From NCBI GenBank assembly GCA_030770535.1, contig JASVEC010000049.1:1-64000 (forward strand): DNA of 64,000 nt. Direction: 5' to 3'. The DNA comes from Batkoa obscura. Taxonomy: Eukaryota; Entomophthoromycota; Entomophthoromycetes; Entomophthorales; Batkoaceae. A program made the translations under genes and the position numbers. Below are positions 12,846 to 24,031 of this stretch, piece by piece (position 1 is the first letter of the stretch; the number at the start of each line of letters is the position of its first letter). Below the pieces are notes generated by a model. That model made no database searches. It saw nothing but the letters and a program-made list of their open reading frames with translations, and had not been told where the DNA came from.

Positions 12846-13499
12846 ATAGTTTTATATTTACTTAATTACTAATCAAAAAAGCTCAATTTATTTGGTTTAC
12901 TAAAAGTTTGATTTTGTTTTTTAAAAATAATGTCCAATAAAGGAAAAGATAGCATAACCAATAAACGGACACCAAGTAAAAAGGATGGATAGTAAACTAG
13001 ACAAGGGGAAGCTAGAAAGTGCAAGGACTTTACTCTTACAATTTAACTAATACTGATATATTTTATTATCCCTCAATATTATAAAAAAAATTAAACTCTT
13101 GATTTTAAAGAGATTCTAGACTCCAAGAATCTATCTCCTATTCTAAGCTAATCTTCACAAGTCTACGAAAGGTAGCACCTAAAATAATTATATCATATAT
13201 ATATAATAAGCAATACTTTAATAAACAGGATAACTATATTCTATAAATGCAAATCTAATTATACCTATAAAAAGCTCTAAAAAAATTATTTGAATCGGAT
13301 TAGATTCCGTCTGATTAATAGAATAGCATTGTTGATAGCGACAACTTGAGAATTAATATCAATATATATTAGTATGTGTTAGAATGACCCTATAATGTAA
13401 TATTAACTGCTGACTGGATAAATAACTAATAGTTTGATAAAACTATCAAATCAATAGAATTTTAAATGCTACTATTATATAATAACAGCGGAAAGGGTT

Positions 13500-13862
13500 T
13501 TATATTAGAATAAAAACAAATAGACTAACTGATGCCTTAGTAGCAATCCTCTCATCAACATACAGGCAAGCCACATTATTGTCGAGCTTTTTTGCTACAC
13601 ATTGTGGCATCATTTGAATGATTCCACTAACGGTATCAGCTTCGCATTGAACCAGAAATAACAAGCCCAAAAGTATTTGGCTAATATAGAACTTTATAAC
13701 CACAATTGATACAGCATACAGCCTAGACTGCGAATCACCCATAGTAATCATTACTGCTATGTCACTGTACTTTTGATTATTATTAGCTATCTGCTGTAAA
13801 AAAACTGATAATGAAGAAACAAAGAGTGAAAAAATGGCCTTTTTACACCTTTCAGTTATCAA
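13500..13862 (-). CDS. Orphan frame of 120 residues, possible gene or relic
   Basis: Open from complement 13862 to 13500. Codon choice and base composition are less A/T-biased than the surrounding intergenic DNA. The protein has hydrophobic stretches near residues 10-23 and 52-72, then a Cys-containing soluble part (VQCEADTVSG, MMPQCVAKKL, NNVACLYVDE). I do not recognise the family. It could be a surviving exon of a decayed gene or a lineage-specific protein; no neighbouring exon could be joined with confidence. Confidence 0.25.
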   Translation of the reverse strand: MITERCKKAIFSLFVSSLSVFLQQIANNNQKYSDIAVMITMGDSQSRLYAVSIVVIKFYISQILLGLLFLVQCEADTVSGIIQMMPQCVAKKLDNNVACLYVDERIATKASVSLFVFILI

Positions 13863-14446
13863 TTCTCAACTTCAGCAGCTATGGAGTAACTACTTAAAGT
13901 GAATTAAATCAAAACATGATGTTAAAGTCAAGCTTTTAAATTAAGTTTAAAGATTGATACAATGATCATGTATTTTATATTTATTACTTATTTTGATTCA
14001 AAAAGTTCTGATTATTTGATATAATTAGTTGACATTTAAACAAACCAATAATAAAGCTTAAATTCAATCAACTCTAATCGAATCAAAATATTAGAATAAA
14101 GCATGTGCAATTCAATTATAGTTTCAGCCTATTCTAGCATATACTTTCATTTTTAACTTTTAAATGTATGCTACTAACTACTAATTATTATTTAGATTTA
14201 TTAATGATGATAGTTTATTTGTAATATCTAGTTAATAAGTTTTTATTAAATCACTAAAAATTTTGATGTGTAAACATAAATTATTATTATATTAAATATT
14301 TTGCTGTTGCAATTGTATACTTCTGCCACTAATTTTTATTAAAAAGTTGCAATTTATATAATAAATAGCTTTATAAAGATACAAACACATTAGAATCTAA
14401 ATAAAAAGTATGTTAGTGTTAATAATACTAAGTTTATATAGCATAT

Positions 14447-14534
14447 AGGGATTTGTTCTTTTATTTGATAATTTTACTAACAATCTTTCTGCCCAAACAA
14501 TGCTTAAAAAATGATGAAACCAAAAACCCCCCCC
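14447..14534 (-). mobile_element. MITE copy (GGGGATGT family)
   Basis: Reverse-orientation copy with AGGGAT start, the internal block TTTTACTAACAATCTTTC, an AATGCTTAAAAAATG core and a C-rich end, flanked by ATATA-like sequence on both sides. Confidence 0.75.
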
Positions 14535-15658
14535 ATATAATAAAAAAGCTTCATTTATAATATTATAGTTAATATACATTTATTGCAACAAGTACTTTTA
14601 TTGAAAACAAATTTTTCATATAGTATGTAATTAACCTTATTGTTTTTTATTATTATTAATTGTTATCTAATTAAGACGTATACTAAAGGATGTTTTTTAT
14701 AAAATTCTTTTAATGACAAGTTATCTAACTTTTATATAACAAAAAATGTATAGAAAACAAAACAAAGGCTACTTCAATATATTAGCAAAACAATAAGCTT
14801 TAAACTCAAAAAAAATCAAATATTTACAAAAAAAAATAAAGCTGTAAGTTATCTTTTTAATCTTCTAAATTACTTCAATTGTTGGCAATAATTATTTTAC
14901 GAATTTTATCTGTTTTTGGTTTTTTATTTTTACCATTACATAAAATGATTATAGGAAGTGTAATTTTGAATATCAAGTATTTGATTCATTTAAAAAGACA
15001 AGTGTCCTAATCTTAGGTTCTAAAATGAGATATAGTTATCGATATCTTTAGAATGAGCCTAAAGGATTTATATACTTCAATAAGCAATAGGTATGTAATT
15101 ATCTCAACCATTTCAAAATAAATTCAACAAGTTAAAAAAATAAATTTAATTAAAATATAATATACGTTGATTAAATATCTAAGGTAAAGCAAAATAAGAG
15201 TATTTTACCTAGTATCTGAAAACTATATAGATACACTTAACAATCGTTGTTTATCATATACTAGAGGAAAACCTAATCTTTTTGCCAGTAACCACCATTT
15301 TAATAGCACTTGTATAGATTTGATCTGCTTTTATACAGTATATGTAAAGTTATCGAAAAATTAAATAGCGTATCATTATAATATATCCTTAATATCATAT
15401 TTTTACGTAAATACTGAATTATTTTCCACTTTTAAATATTTATAGTAAATAGAATACTATAATTATTAAATTTTTTATTTACATTATTTTAAATTATTGT
15501 ATTATTTAATATTGCCTAACTATTGTGTATTTATGATTTTAATAAATTGTTTATTTTAAAATGGTATTAAATTTAGTCCAGAATAAAATGAACAGTATAA
15601 ACAAGTGTTAAATGCCATTAATAAATATGTTAAAAATACCTCATTATATAATTTATAT

Positions 15659-15727
15659 GGCAATGTTTTTTGACTTCATTGCTTTTCCCGTTTTTTAAGT
15701 GCTATTTAAACAAAGAAATACATGCCC
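15659..15727 (+). mobile_element. MITE copy with internal deletion
   Basis: Forward copy about 69 bp long: it keeps the GGCAATGTTTTTTGACTTCA start, the AAGTGCTATTTAA core and the AAATACATGCCC end. The block GATTGTTAGTAAAATTCTTA is missing. TATAT precedes and ATAT follows. Confidence 0.75.
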
Positions 15728-16063
15728 ATATTTTGGTGCCAAAGAAAAGGCTCAAATTAGCAACTCGTTAAACAGTCAGTATCCATAATTTACATAGGCT
15801 ATTTCCATTCACACATTTTTAATATGGCCCCCTACACTTTCTAGATTAATTTTATATGAACAACCGCTTCTAATAAAATTATCTCTGTATGCATCTGGAT
15901 TGTTAATAATAATTAAACTAGTAGAGAAATAAAAACATAAGAAAAGTATGAAGATAAATTCAATAAGTCATTATCATTTTTTATTCCTAGTTAAAAAGAA
16001 TTGTCTATTCATAACAAGATAAAACTTGATGAATGAAGCAAAGACAAATAACATGTAAGAAAT

Positions 16064-16161
16064 GGGGATGTTTTTTTTGATTTCATTACTTTTCCATTTT
16101 TTAAGCGCTATTTAAGTAGAAAGATTGTTAGTAAAATTCTTAAACACAAAAATACATCCCC
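16064..16161 (+). mobile_element. MITE copy, full length
   Basis: 98 bp, near-consensus forward copy: GGGGATGTTTTTTTTGA at the left, TTTAAGCGCTATTTAAG core, AAAATACATCCCC at the right. Flanked by perfect 4-bp duplications AAAT (16060-16063 and 16162-16165). Confidence 0.9.
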
Positions 16162-16518
16162 AAATGCTGTTAGAAAGGTAAATATGAGTAACAAAAGCAT
16201 AAAGGACAGCAAAAAAGTGAATACCTTAGGCTTATGAAAGGGGTAGAATGAATCTCTTTAATATCGTTTAAAATCAATTACATCCAAAAGATCTAGAATC
16301 CAAATTCTATGAGGCCTTTAAACTATGACAAGATAGTCCTATCCTATAGTATAAGTAAATAATTTTAGATTTTTGTCCTTTGAGTTTTTTACTTACACTT
16401 TATCTCCATCCAATCAAACTAGCTTTACTATTTTTCTATTTTTCTATTTATTAAGCCAAGCTTTTAAGCTATAGTTTTCTATATTATTCTCATTAAAAAA
16501 ATATTCTTAAAAAATAAA

Positions 16519-16934
16519 ATGAGTTGGATCCATGAAGAACACATGCCATTGATCAATTATTATATGATGTTAGCACCCTTTATACTAGCAGGTAAACCTA
16601 TCCCTCCTTCATTCAATTTCAATAGCACTTATCATCCTATTTAGCCATTTTAATAATAAGAAAACATTATAATTCAACTCCTATAGAAGTGATTGAAAGT
16701 GGTTCTTTTCTTCAAGATATAAGAGATGGTTTAACAAGCAACAACTTTGATTTGAACCAAAATAATACGGATTTAAGGGATGGTTTAGGATCCAGTGATG
16801 AAATTAAAAACATAATGCTAAAATATAAATGTGACTTTGATGAAGCCAGGTTAATCCGACAGAGAGAATTAATGATTAAAAACAATATTGATCCGGATAG
16901 CGGTCTACCATTAGATGCTAAAGCAGTATATTAA
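16519..16934 (+). CDS. DUF2015 family small membrane-anchored protein
   Basis: Two exons, 16519-16591 and 16645-16934, give 120 residues. The N-terminus has MLAPFILAGAILIIRK across the splice, one likely membrane anchor. The C-terminal domain has LKYKCDFDEARLIRQRELM then KNNIDPDSGLPLDAKAVY. That fits the fungal DUF2015 signature (hydrophobic-N/C-FDEAR...KNGIGPDGRP-DPK-V), and length is typical of the family. Function is unknown. Convergent with the SH3 gene, 202 bp apart. Confidence 0.75.
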
Positions 16935-17136
16935 TTCTAGTTTTTTTATATTAAAGTTTCTTTTTAAATTTAATTCAAATTAATATTTTGACTATTTTTA
17001 AATTTCAATCTCTTTTTAAAAATAAAGCATTTAAAAATTATGAAATTTATTACTTCTCTCAACTCTACTCAATAAACAAAGAGAACTTTAATCATAACAG
17101 CCTTATTATCCTCCTTCACTTCAACTTCTTCCACAA

Positions 17137-17710
17137 TCACTCGTCCAAAAACTCAACATAATTTTCAGGAATAAGTCCCAACTTCTCATCTTTATAGAAG
17201 CCTACTAGCCAACCTTCAGTTTGGCGATAATGTACATAAAGTTCATCGCCTTTTTTAAAAGTTAATTCTGTTGGATTTTCTGCATTGAAGTCGTATAAAG
17301 CTCTCACTCTTCCTGTAAATTTACTTTCTCTTTCCATACTATCGGAGCTTGGTGCAGCTCCTACCTCTGTGGCTGGAGTTTCTTCAGTTTGTCCCCAGTG
17401 TTTAATGTCTTCCATTGGGAATCCGAAATCCCTTACTTTCAAGGTACATGGGTCATAGAATTCTATTATGTTTATTAATATGTTAGTTTTTAATGTCTTG
17501 TTTCGGTATTGGAAATTGAAGCTGTTGAGTCAAATTGTTCTTTATTACCTTTTTTAAATAGATCCTAAGAATTAGTTGTGTGAGTAAGCAAGTAAAATTT
17601 AAAAAAATTGTGCTTACCTTTTTTTCATTGTCATTTAAATTCACTGCCAATTTTAATATTTCTTGTACTTTACTCTTTTGATCTTCTGGTTTGATGACTT
17701 GACTTACCAT
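17137..17710 (-). CDS. Small SH3-domain protein, Nbp2/Skb5-like
   Basis: The start at complement 17710 gives MVSQVIKPEDQKSKVQEILK. Two introns (one with GTAAGC donor, one with GTAATA donor) lead through DLFKKEFYDPCTLKVRDFGF into the last exon; predicted length is about 145 residues. The VRDFGFP motif before a Thr/Glu/Ser linker, then a single C-terminal SH3 domain, is the Nbp2/Skb5 arrangement. SH3 landmarks are RVRALYDFNAE (ALYDF), ELTFKKGDELYV, GWLVGF and GLIPENYVEFL. In yeasts these proteins bind PAK-family kinases and recruit phosphatases to MAPK pathways. The small middle exon is my reconstruction and is the least certain part. Confidence 0.75.
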
Positions 17711-18379
17711 TTTTCAATTTTTGCTATTAAAAAGCTGAATGTGGAGCTGAATTCTTTACATTTTAGCTTTTGACTAGCGAGCTATTTATTGGTTACTTTA
17801 ATTTTCATAAATTAATATGGCCAAGTTTAGTAACCTGAATTTGAACTTTTTGAAATTTGAAATTTGAAAAATTTACTATGAATGTTTTATTAATTTGTGC
17901 ATTTGTCATGTGTCATAAAGCTCAAAAAAAATTAGGGCATGTTTTTTTAGCTTAATCATTTACTAAAAAAATTCTATTCAATAGTTATTAAAACTGGTCA
18001 AATAAATATAATTGAAAAAGCCTACTAATATCAATTTACTTTGTGAAACATGGTTTAGAACTATTGATATTATATACTTCATCTGTCACAAAGACATTTA
18101 GTTATAATAAATTAAACTTTAAAAACCAATGTTATATAGTGATAACAATTAAAATACTACAAAAAAGTATGATGTAATAAGCTTGATTATTTTAACTACA
18201 CTTTCTCAAACGTTCCAATAAGTAAAAAGATATTTTATCAGAATTAACAAAGAGATACCTTTAAAGACCTATTGGATATACATCCATGACGTGCTATACT
18301 ATAAAACCTTTTTGGGTTTATCCACAGCTAGGGTCTTCATCAAAAGATTAACTGTAATAAATAAATCTAGTTTTTTCAA
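17711..18379. other. Intergenic region
   Basis: AT-rich stretch between the SH3 gene 5' end and the lipase relic. A weak resemblance to the MITE left end (GGGCATGTTTTTTTA near 17936) lacks the rest of the element. Nothing else recognised. Confidence 0.45.
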
Positions 18380-19275
18380 TTATTTATATTCATAAATTTC
18401 AGCTCTTATATGAACATATTCAAAGCTTCTTGATGAAAGATGAGCGGAAAAATCATAGGTATTAGTATGGCGAGCCATAAGATGGGCATGATTTGCAATA
18501 TATTGAGCAAACCCTTCACTGATTACTTTTGGGCTCGCATAAGCAAGTGCTTCAATTTGATTTTTTAAATTATTTTCTTTTAAAAAACCTTTCCGTTTTA
18601 GAGAACTGGCGCTGGCCATAGCAGCGTTCAGAGAAATACCAGTAATTAAAAACTGACTAATCTTTACATTTTGGATTTTTAAGAAGATAGAGGGTCGTTT
18701 TTTGATGTTGTTTTTGTAAACTAACTATTGCTTCATAAAACCTCTATGCACTAAAACGTTCTTTTTAGCACTGGAATATTAAATAAGTTTACAATCATAA
18801 TTAATTTCCCAATTTTTCGAACTAATGGTACCAAAATAAGAAATCAATACTATTTCGATACCCGGATTAACTCCAGTTACTGGATAAAGATCTTTTTCTT
18901 CATCTCTTATAACTGAATAATATAAAGAAGTTTTAGAACAGATACAATTTCTGCTACGTACTGATTCTTCAAAGCATATAGTAAGCAAGGTATATTTGTA
19001 ATTAAAAAAAAGAGATTGGATAGTAGCAGAAGTAATGTTACATGGTTCAACTGATTCTTCACTAGGAATACATTTTTATAACAGTGGTAAATCTGCAAAA
19101 AGTCAAATCATTCATCCCTTGTAACAGGTTCTTTGGCAGTAAAAGTAGCGTATAGCTTATCCTCTACAGTTTGTAAATCCCCATTGTTGCTTTCAAAAAG
19201 AGCAATGTTTTGGGAGTTGTAAATAATAGCACCAAAAGCTAAACTTAATAAAAAGATTTTTTTAGTTGAGGTCAT
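18380..19275 (-). pseudogene. Decayed secreted class-3 lipase (alpha/beta hydrolase)
   Basis: The ATG at complement 19275 opens a signal-peptide-like MTSTKKIFLLSLAFGAIIYN. The frame is interrupted near 19110, and later segments resume as CNITSATIQSLF with further Cys residues. Next come IEIVLISYFGTISSKNWEIN (the lipase-3 I-V-x-F-R-G-T-x-S-x-x-N-W block) and VHRGFMKQ (the V-H-x-G-F block). FLITGISLNAAMAS follows, the degenerate nucleophile elbow where GHSLGGA is expected. The last part is ASPKVISEGFAQYIA, TNTYDFSAHLSS and EYVHIRAEIYEY, matching the G-S-P-R-V-G, Asp and His ends of the fold. There is at least one frameshift and at least two in-frame stops (at 18779-18781 and near 18732), and the elbow His and Gly are replaced. 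A secreted triglyceride or galactolipid hydrolase that has been lost. Confidence 0.75.
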
Positions 19276-19370
19276 TCTGATTACAAGAAAAATTATACAT
19301 AATATCGCTAGGAAGACACCTTATTTGTACTGTTTATAAATTGGTCCAAAAGTATTTCTAGCACCATTAC

Positions 19371-19571
19371 AAAGCCGTTCTTTTTTCTGGCCCATTTTGT
19401 TACCTTTTTTAATAAACTCCGAAGACATTTTACTAAATGGGGAATATTTTTTGGTTTCAATTTTTCCATTGTTCAAGCGCTATTTGAGCGGAAAGGTTAT
19501 CAGTAAATTTCTTGATCAAAAAAGATGTCTACAAAAAAGACGACAAAATGGATAAGAAAAAAGAACGGCTT
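19371..19571. repeat. Inverted repeat enclosing a MITE
   Basis: The reverse complement of 19371-19403 (ACAAAATGGGCCAGAAAAAA then GAACGGCTT) matches 19541-19571 (ACAAAATGGATAAGAAAAAA then GAACGGCTT) closely. Similarity continues inward to a shared ATGTCT. The loop holds the degenerate MITE at 19439-19530. Confidence 0.7.
19439..19530 (+). mobile_element. MITE copy, degenerate right end
   Basis: Forward copy with GGGGAATATTTTTTGG start and CAAGCGCTATTTGAGCGGAA core; the right half is recognisable to AGTAAATTTCTT, but the terminal ACATCCCC is not preserved. It lies in the loop of an inverted repeat. Confidence 0.7.
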
Positions 19572-20291
19572 CTGGCAGAAACTTAACTATTTCCGACTCG
19601 AGCAATCTGGATATCTTGAATTAGTATTTAGCAGCTATACAATTGCTTATAGAATGCCAGTACAATAAGATCTACCAATTAATTTTCCTATTAATTTTTT
19701 TAATGCTTTATAAAAATTGATGAGTCAACTTACAAAATAGACCAGCTTATTGTTTTAAATTAAGAATAACGATTGAGTTATATAAGAGTGGTCTAACAAA
19801 CATATAGCTTGGCATTAAAGCCACTCATTTTGAAACACCTTTATATAGCAAAATATTTTTATTTGACTATCAAGTCCAGATTAAGGAGTAAGTTTTCAAG
19901 TTAGATTGATTTACTCAAGATTAACTTTTTTTTGATTTTAGTTTATTGTGAAAAAAGCAAATTGGAGAACATGGATACATAATAAAACAATAACCATGTT
20001 TCCACGTTGAAATTATGTACTTAAAAAGTTTAGTACTGGATACACTGTGTTTTTGTTTTAAAAAAAAACAATAAGCAAGGACCCCAGATGAGAACTCAAA
20101 GGGGAGAAAACTCCAATTTTAAATTACTGAAAAATGGAAAAAATAATGAAATAGAAAATTTTTCTCCTAATGTTTTTTACCTACTTTTTTATTTTGATAT
20201 TATCTAGTTCTTTAAAATTATTCACGTAATAATATTTTTTAGTGGATATGCAGAGATAATTAAATTTAAAGATAATTTATACTTTAATACT

Positions 20292-20389
20292 GAGGGTGTA
20301 TTTTTGTGTTTAGAATTTTACTAACAATTTTTCTACTCAAATAGTGCTTAAAAGATGGAGAAAGTAATGAAGTCAAAAAAAATATCCCC
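20292..20389 (-). mobile_element. MITE copy
   Basis: Reverse copy, 98 bp: GAGGGTGTATTTTTGTGTTT start, AATAGTGCTTAAAAGATGGA core, AATATCCCC end. No clear target duplication remains. Confidence 0.85.
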
Positions 20390-20506
20390 ACTCTTATTTT
20401 TAACTTCACTACAATGAAATGAAACCAAATTTATTTAAGTTAATAATACTAAATTTCAAGATATAACGTTATCTTCACTCTTTTTTGAGCCATACATAAA
20501 ATTTTT

Positions 20507-20689
20507 GTGTCTTTACAGTTTGACCCAAATCCCTCTTGGTTTTCTCTAACTAACCCCACCATCACCACAAGTAAGTGGAGTAATCTCTGGGAAATGGAAT
20601 TGCAATATACCAAATTGTATCTCTGTAATCCTTCAAAGGGAAGACAAGCCCTAGATATAATCTTTTCCCCTCGAAGGTTTATCTACTAG
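20507..20689 (+). other. Orphan frame of raised GC content
   Basis: About 56 codons with Trp, Pro and Asn (FDPNPSWFSL, TTSKWSNLWEMEL) and a base composition well above the flanks. Preceded by CTTTACAG, which could be a splice acceptor, and containing AAGTAAGT, which could be a donor. It might be a fragment of a lost gene; I recognise no family. Confidence 0.2.
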
Positions 20690-21725
20690 TAGTTTTCGTG
20701 TCCCTTAAGCTAGTTAAGTATTTTAAGTTTTTATTGTTACAAGTAAAACATTTAGAACATTTGCTTTTCAACAAAACAAAAGGCTATTTCATTACTATTT
20801 AAATTAAATTGCTTTTTGTATTTATTATCCTTTGTAATCAAATAAATATCCCAAAACGTTTGATTTAAAATGTATAAATAAATAAAAATAGAGTAGTACA
20901 AATGTATCGCATTAGCTTTTACAACTGCAGGCCATGAATTAGTCTACAGTTGCAAAGGCAGCAAATTTATTTAATTGTTTCTAACCTATCTTCTCTCCAA
21001 TCTATCTTCTTTCTCTAATACTTACCTTTTTAATTTTATGTTTTAAATAAACCAAGCTGTCTTCTTTACTGGCTAATCCAGAAAAAACATAATATTAATG
21101 ACTGTTTCTGCTTTAATATCTGATGTAGTTAATAGCTTCCAAATTACTTTTATCAAGTATATTACATTCTATATATCATATAAGAACATTAATTAATACT
21201 ACATACTAATTGTAAGAATGAAAAAATATATTACGCCAATATTACAAAAATTGAAATAGAGCTAAAATTAACTTTGTTTTATAATATTATAGTTTAGACA
21301 CTTTTATTGTAACTATTATCCTCTATAAAAAAAAAATTAATTATATAATATATTGATGGGATCTTCCATTCATTAGCACGAATTACTAATTAATTAGAGT
21401 ATATTCACTATTTTTGTTGTATAACTAGAAATGATTTGAAATCAAAATTAAGTAACATTGGCACTTTATTAGGTAAGCTCATATTATACAGTTCTTTTAC
21501 AATTATAGCAGATGAATAAAACGTTAAAAAGCATTCATTGTGAAAATAGATGGTTTTTGTTTAGTTGCACTAACTATTTGAGCTATGTATTATAAATCAT
21601 AACTGGTCACTTAATTCAAAATTTAAACTTCTAAATTAGAAGTGATAAAAACTCTATTATAACTTTTATAATATATATAATCTTAAAAAGCCAATACTCA
21701 AAATAATAAAATTAAACAAAATATA

Positions 21726-22724
21726 ATGAGTTCAGATCAAGAAAGTACAAATTTACAAGTAATAATTCATTCATGTACAAAAAAAGTACGTAAAGTACTA
21801 ACCTCGGATGAAAAAGAACAAATTATTGAATTGCATAAACAAGGCTATTACCATCAAGATTTGGCAGACCAATATCGAGTAGGACGCAGCACAATAACTA
21901 AATTACTGTTGAAACAAGAAAGGATAGATAAAACTGGACAAGATATAAACCAAATAAGAAAACAAAGATATTCTCTTAGTCTAGAATATCTAGAGAGTGT
22001 GCTTATTGATTGTTTTTGTGATGAAGTGATCAAAAATGAAAAAAAACATCTTTATTTTAAATACAATACAATAATAGCTGAGATAGTTGATAAAGCACAA
22101 AAATTAGCTATTGAGTTAGATATCAAACAGTTCAAAGGGAGTAATTATTGGTTTAATAAATTTCGTAGAAAGTATAATATTAAATTTCAAGATGGTACAA
22201 CTTCCGATGCTGTAAATAATAGCAATTCACCAACTAAGATTCTAAAAAGTAATGTACCAATAAACTATGAAATTACATTAGATAACCAGATTATTGAGGA
22301 GCAACTAGGTTATTATAATAATACTAATACTGTAAATAGCTTAAATAATACAAACTTTAATAATGATTTTATGCTTTTCAATAATTCAAATCAAAACGGC
22401 TTAACCGAATTTAACATTAACAACTGTAATATGAATATTAACATACCGACATTCATTTCCGATATCACTTGTCCTATCCAATATATACCGCAGCCAGTGC
22501 CTATATTTAATCCTATCTCATTGAATACAGGTAATATTCAATTTGTATCGCAATCAGCTCCTATATGTGATTCCACATCGCTAACTCTATGTCCTCTTCA
22601 GCACATAATACAACCAGTTAATATATCCTACTCTATCCAACCTGACATATGTCCTTTTCAGTGCACATCACAGCCAGATAATATCACCATGTATTCTACC
22701 AATAACACTTTGAATTTTGAATAA
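21726..22724 (+). CDS. CENP-B/Tc5-type DNA-binding protein without DDE domain, paralogue 1
   Basis: Intronless, 332 residues. Residues about 17-60 form a first helix-turn-helix (KVRKVLTSDEKEQIIELHKQ, then LADQYRVGRSTITKLLLKQE), as in the N-terminal domain of CENP-B, Abp1 and Tigger/pogo transposases. Residues about 80-160 form the second HTH_Tnp_Tc5/CENPB domain, ending KQFKGSNYWFNKFRRKYNIK, the F-x-x-S-x-x-W-x-x-x-F-x-x-x-(H/Y)-x-I signature. The expected catalytic DDE domain is absent. It is replaced by a low-complexity Asn-rich linker and a Pro/Gln/Ile repeat tail (units like PIQYIPQPVP, IQFVSQSAP, PLQHIIQPV). A paralogue lies at 42914-43840. Likely a nuclear DNA-binding or regulatory protein derived from a pogo-like transposase; whether it is domesticated or element-borne is not settled. 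Confidence 0.8.
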   Translation: MSSDQESTNLQVIIHSCTKKVRKVLTSDEKEQIIELHKQGYYHQDLADQYRVGRSTITKLLLKQERIDKTGQDINQIRKQRYSLSLEYLESVLIDCFCDEVIKNEKKHLYFKYNTIIAEIVDKAQKLAIELDIKQFKGSNYWFNKFRRKYNIKFQDGTTSDAVNNSNSPTKILKSNVPINYEITLDNQIIEEQLGYYNNTNTVNSLNNTNFNNDFMLFNNSNQNGLTEFNINNCNMNINIPTFISDITCPIQYIPQPVPIFNPISLNTGNIQFVSQSAPICDSTSLTLCPLQHIIQPVNISYSIQPDICPFQCTSQPDNITMYSTNNTLNFE

Positions 22725-22866
22725 TTTATAATAATTAATAATTAATAATTAATAAAGTGTGATTACTTATTAGGCTTGGTTTTTTTTAAACTATATAGTT
22801 ATATTAGCATTAATTTTCTTATTCAAATTAGCTATTATACTATAAACTATTTTAAATGTAAAATAA

Positions 22867-22965
22867 GGGGATGTATTTTTTTGTTTAAGAATTGTATTAA
22901 TAATCTTTCCATTCAAATAGCTCTTAAAAAATGAAAGAAGTAATGAAGTCAAAAAAAACATCCCT
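22867..22965 (-). mobile_element. MITE copy, full length
   Basis: 99 bp reverse copy, GGGGATGTATTTTTTTG start and AACATCCCT end, with perfect ATAA duplications on both sides (22863-22866, 22966-22969). Confidence 0.9.
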
Positions 22966-23064
22966 ATAATTTTAAATAAATGAAAATGGATTCCAATTTA
23001 CATAATATAATAAGTTTAAATATTTTAGAGAAGTTCTCTTCTATTAGAACGTATGATTGTATAT

Positions 23065-23161
23065 GGAGGTGTTTTTCTGATTTTATCACTTTTTTTATTT
23101 TTTAAGCACTATTTAAACAGAAAGAATGCTAGTAAAATTCTTAAACAGAAATAGATCCCCC
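23065..23161 (+). mobile_element. MITE copy
   Basis: 97 bp forward copy, GGAGGTGTTTTTCTGA start, AAGCACTATTTAAACAGAAA core, GATCCCCC end, flanked by ATAT duplications (23061-23064, 23162-23165). Confidence 0.88.
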
Positions 23162-24031
23162 ATATATCAAATTTATTAATTAGTATATTAAATTAAAAAG
23201 CTAGATAAATTAAACTTTGTGTTTAAAATAATAGCAAAACTCCTGAACAAAGGACCCTTTAGCCTTTTCACTTTAACTATTATATTGAATCCTTTTTCTT
23301 CTAGTCTCTCGTTAAACCTCTTTTTTCTACCCAAGGCCTTTCTTAGTATTTTTATTCAATAAGCATATCTCCCACATATATGTCTTGAAAATTTACTTTT
23401 ACAAATATTGAGTTTCTTTGCTTATAGGAATAAATCACAGAAAAACAAAAAAAATAACAAAGAATTAAAAAACATAGAACAAATTCTTTAAAGTATGAAT
23501 TCTTTAAAGTTTATTATTAAAGTTAAAATGTAATTTATTTGAAGTTGTAAAAATAGAAAAACTTTATGAGAAAATAGAATTTTTGCAATAATTAAAATGA
23601 TTTAATAAAAAAAATAACCGAAATTTAGATGATAATATCAATACATCGTCTAAGTATTTGATATTTTAAAGTACATTTTCTAAAGCCAATTGTTTTATTG
23701 ACGTTATAATAGAAGTTTTTTCAATAATTTATCAACTTCCAATAATAATACTTAGAGCTATTATTCATTCTTTATAATAATATTATTATTATTTAATACC
23801 CTTTATTATCTTATTTTTCTTATCATCAAAATTCAGCTGATCAAGTGTAAAATTACACTATCAAAATGTGATTACTTAAGCGCCTGAATCTTTAATAGAT
23901 CTATCATAGATTTAATTGGTCAATTTAACTCGTTAGCTCAATTGATTCTAAGGTTTTAGATCTGATATGATGATTGGATTAAAACAAATAAACTCTTAAT
24001 TTCAGGCAGCATTAATTATTGAATTGTGAAA

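Larger units (their letters stand above)
12846..16518. other. Gene-poor region with one orphan frame and three MITE copies
   Basis: A 3.7-kb stretch upstream of VTA1 and of the DUF2015 gene. It holds an orphan 120-residue frame (13500-13862, minus) and MITE copies near 14448, 15659 and 16064. A C-run at 14527-14534 is the right end of the first MITE. I see no other gene. Confidence 0.6.
19276..21725. other. Gene-poor region with inverted repeat, MITEs and small orphan frames
   Basis: Contains an inverted repeat (arms about 19371-19431 and 19522-19571) around a degenerate MITE, and a second MITE at 20292. It also has two short frames of higher GC (19525-19668 plus; 20510-20689 plus) with no recognised homology. 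From about 20845 to 21725 the sequence is similar to the flank upstream of the second CENP-B-like gene (from about 42205). Confidence 0.5.

Noticed and set aside
17936-17990. Possible extra MITE copy
   Set aside because: Only the first 15 bases resemble the left end; no core or right end.
21726-22724. Annotation as a pogo transposase
   Set aside because: Both DNA-binding domains are present but there is no DDE domain in this or neighbouring frames, and no terminal repeats could be placed around the gene.
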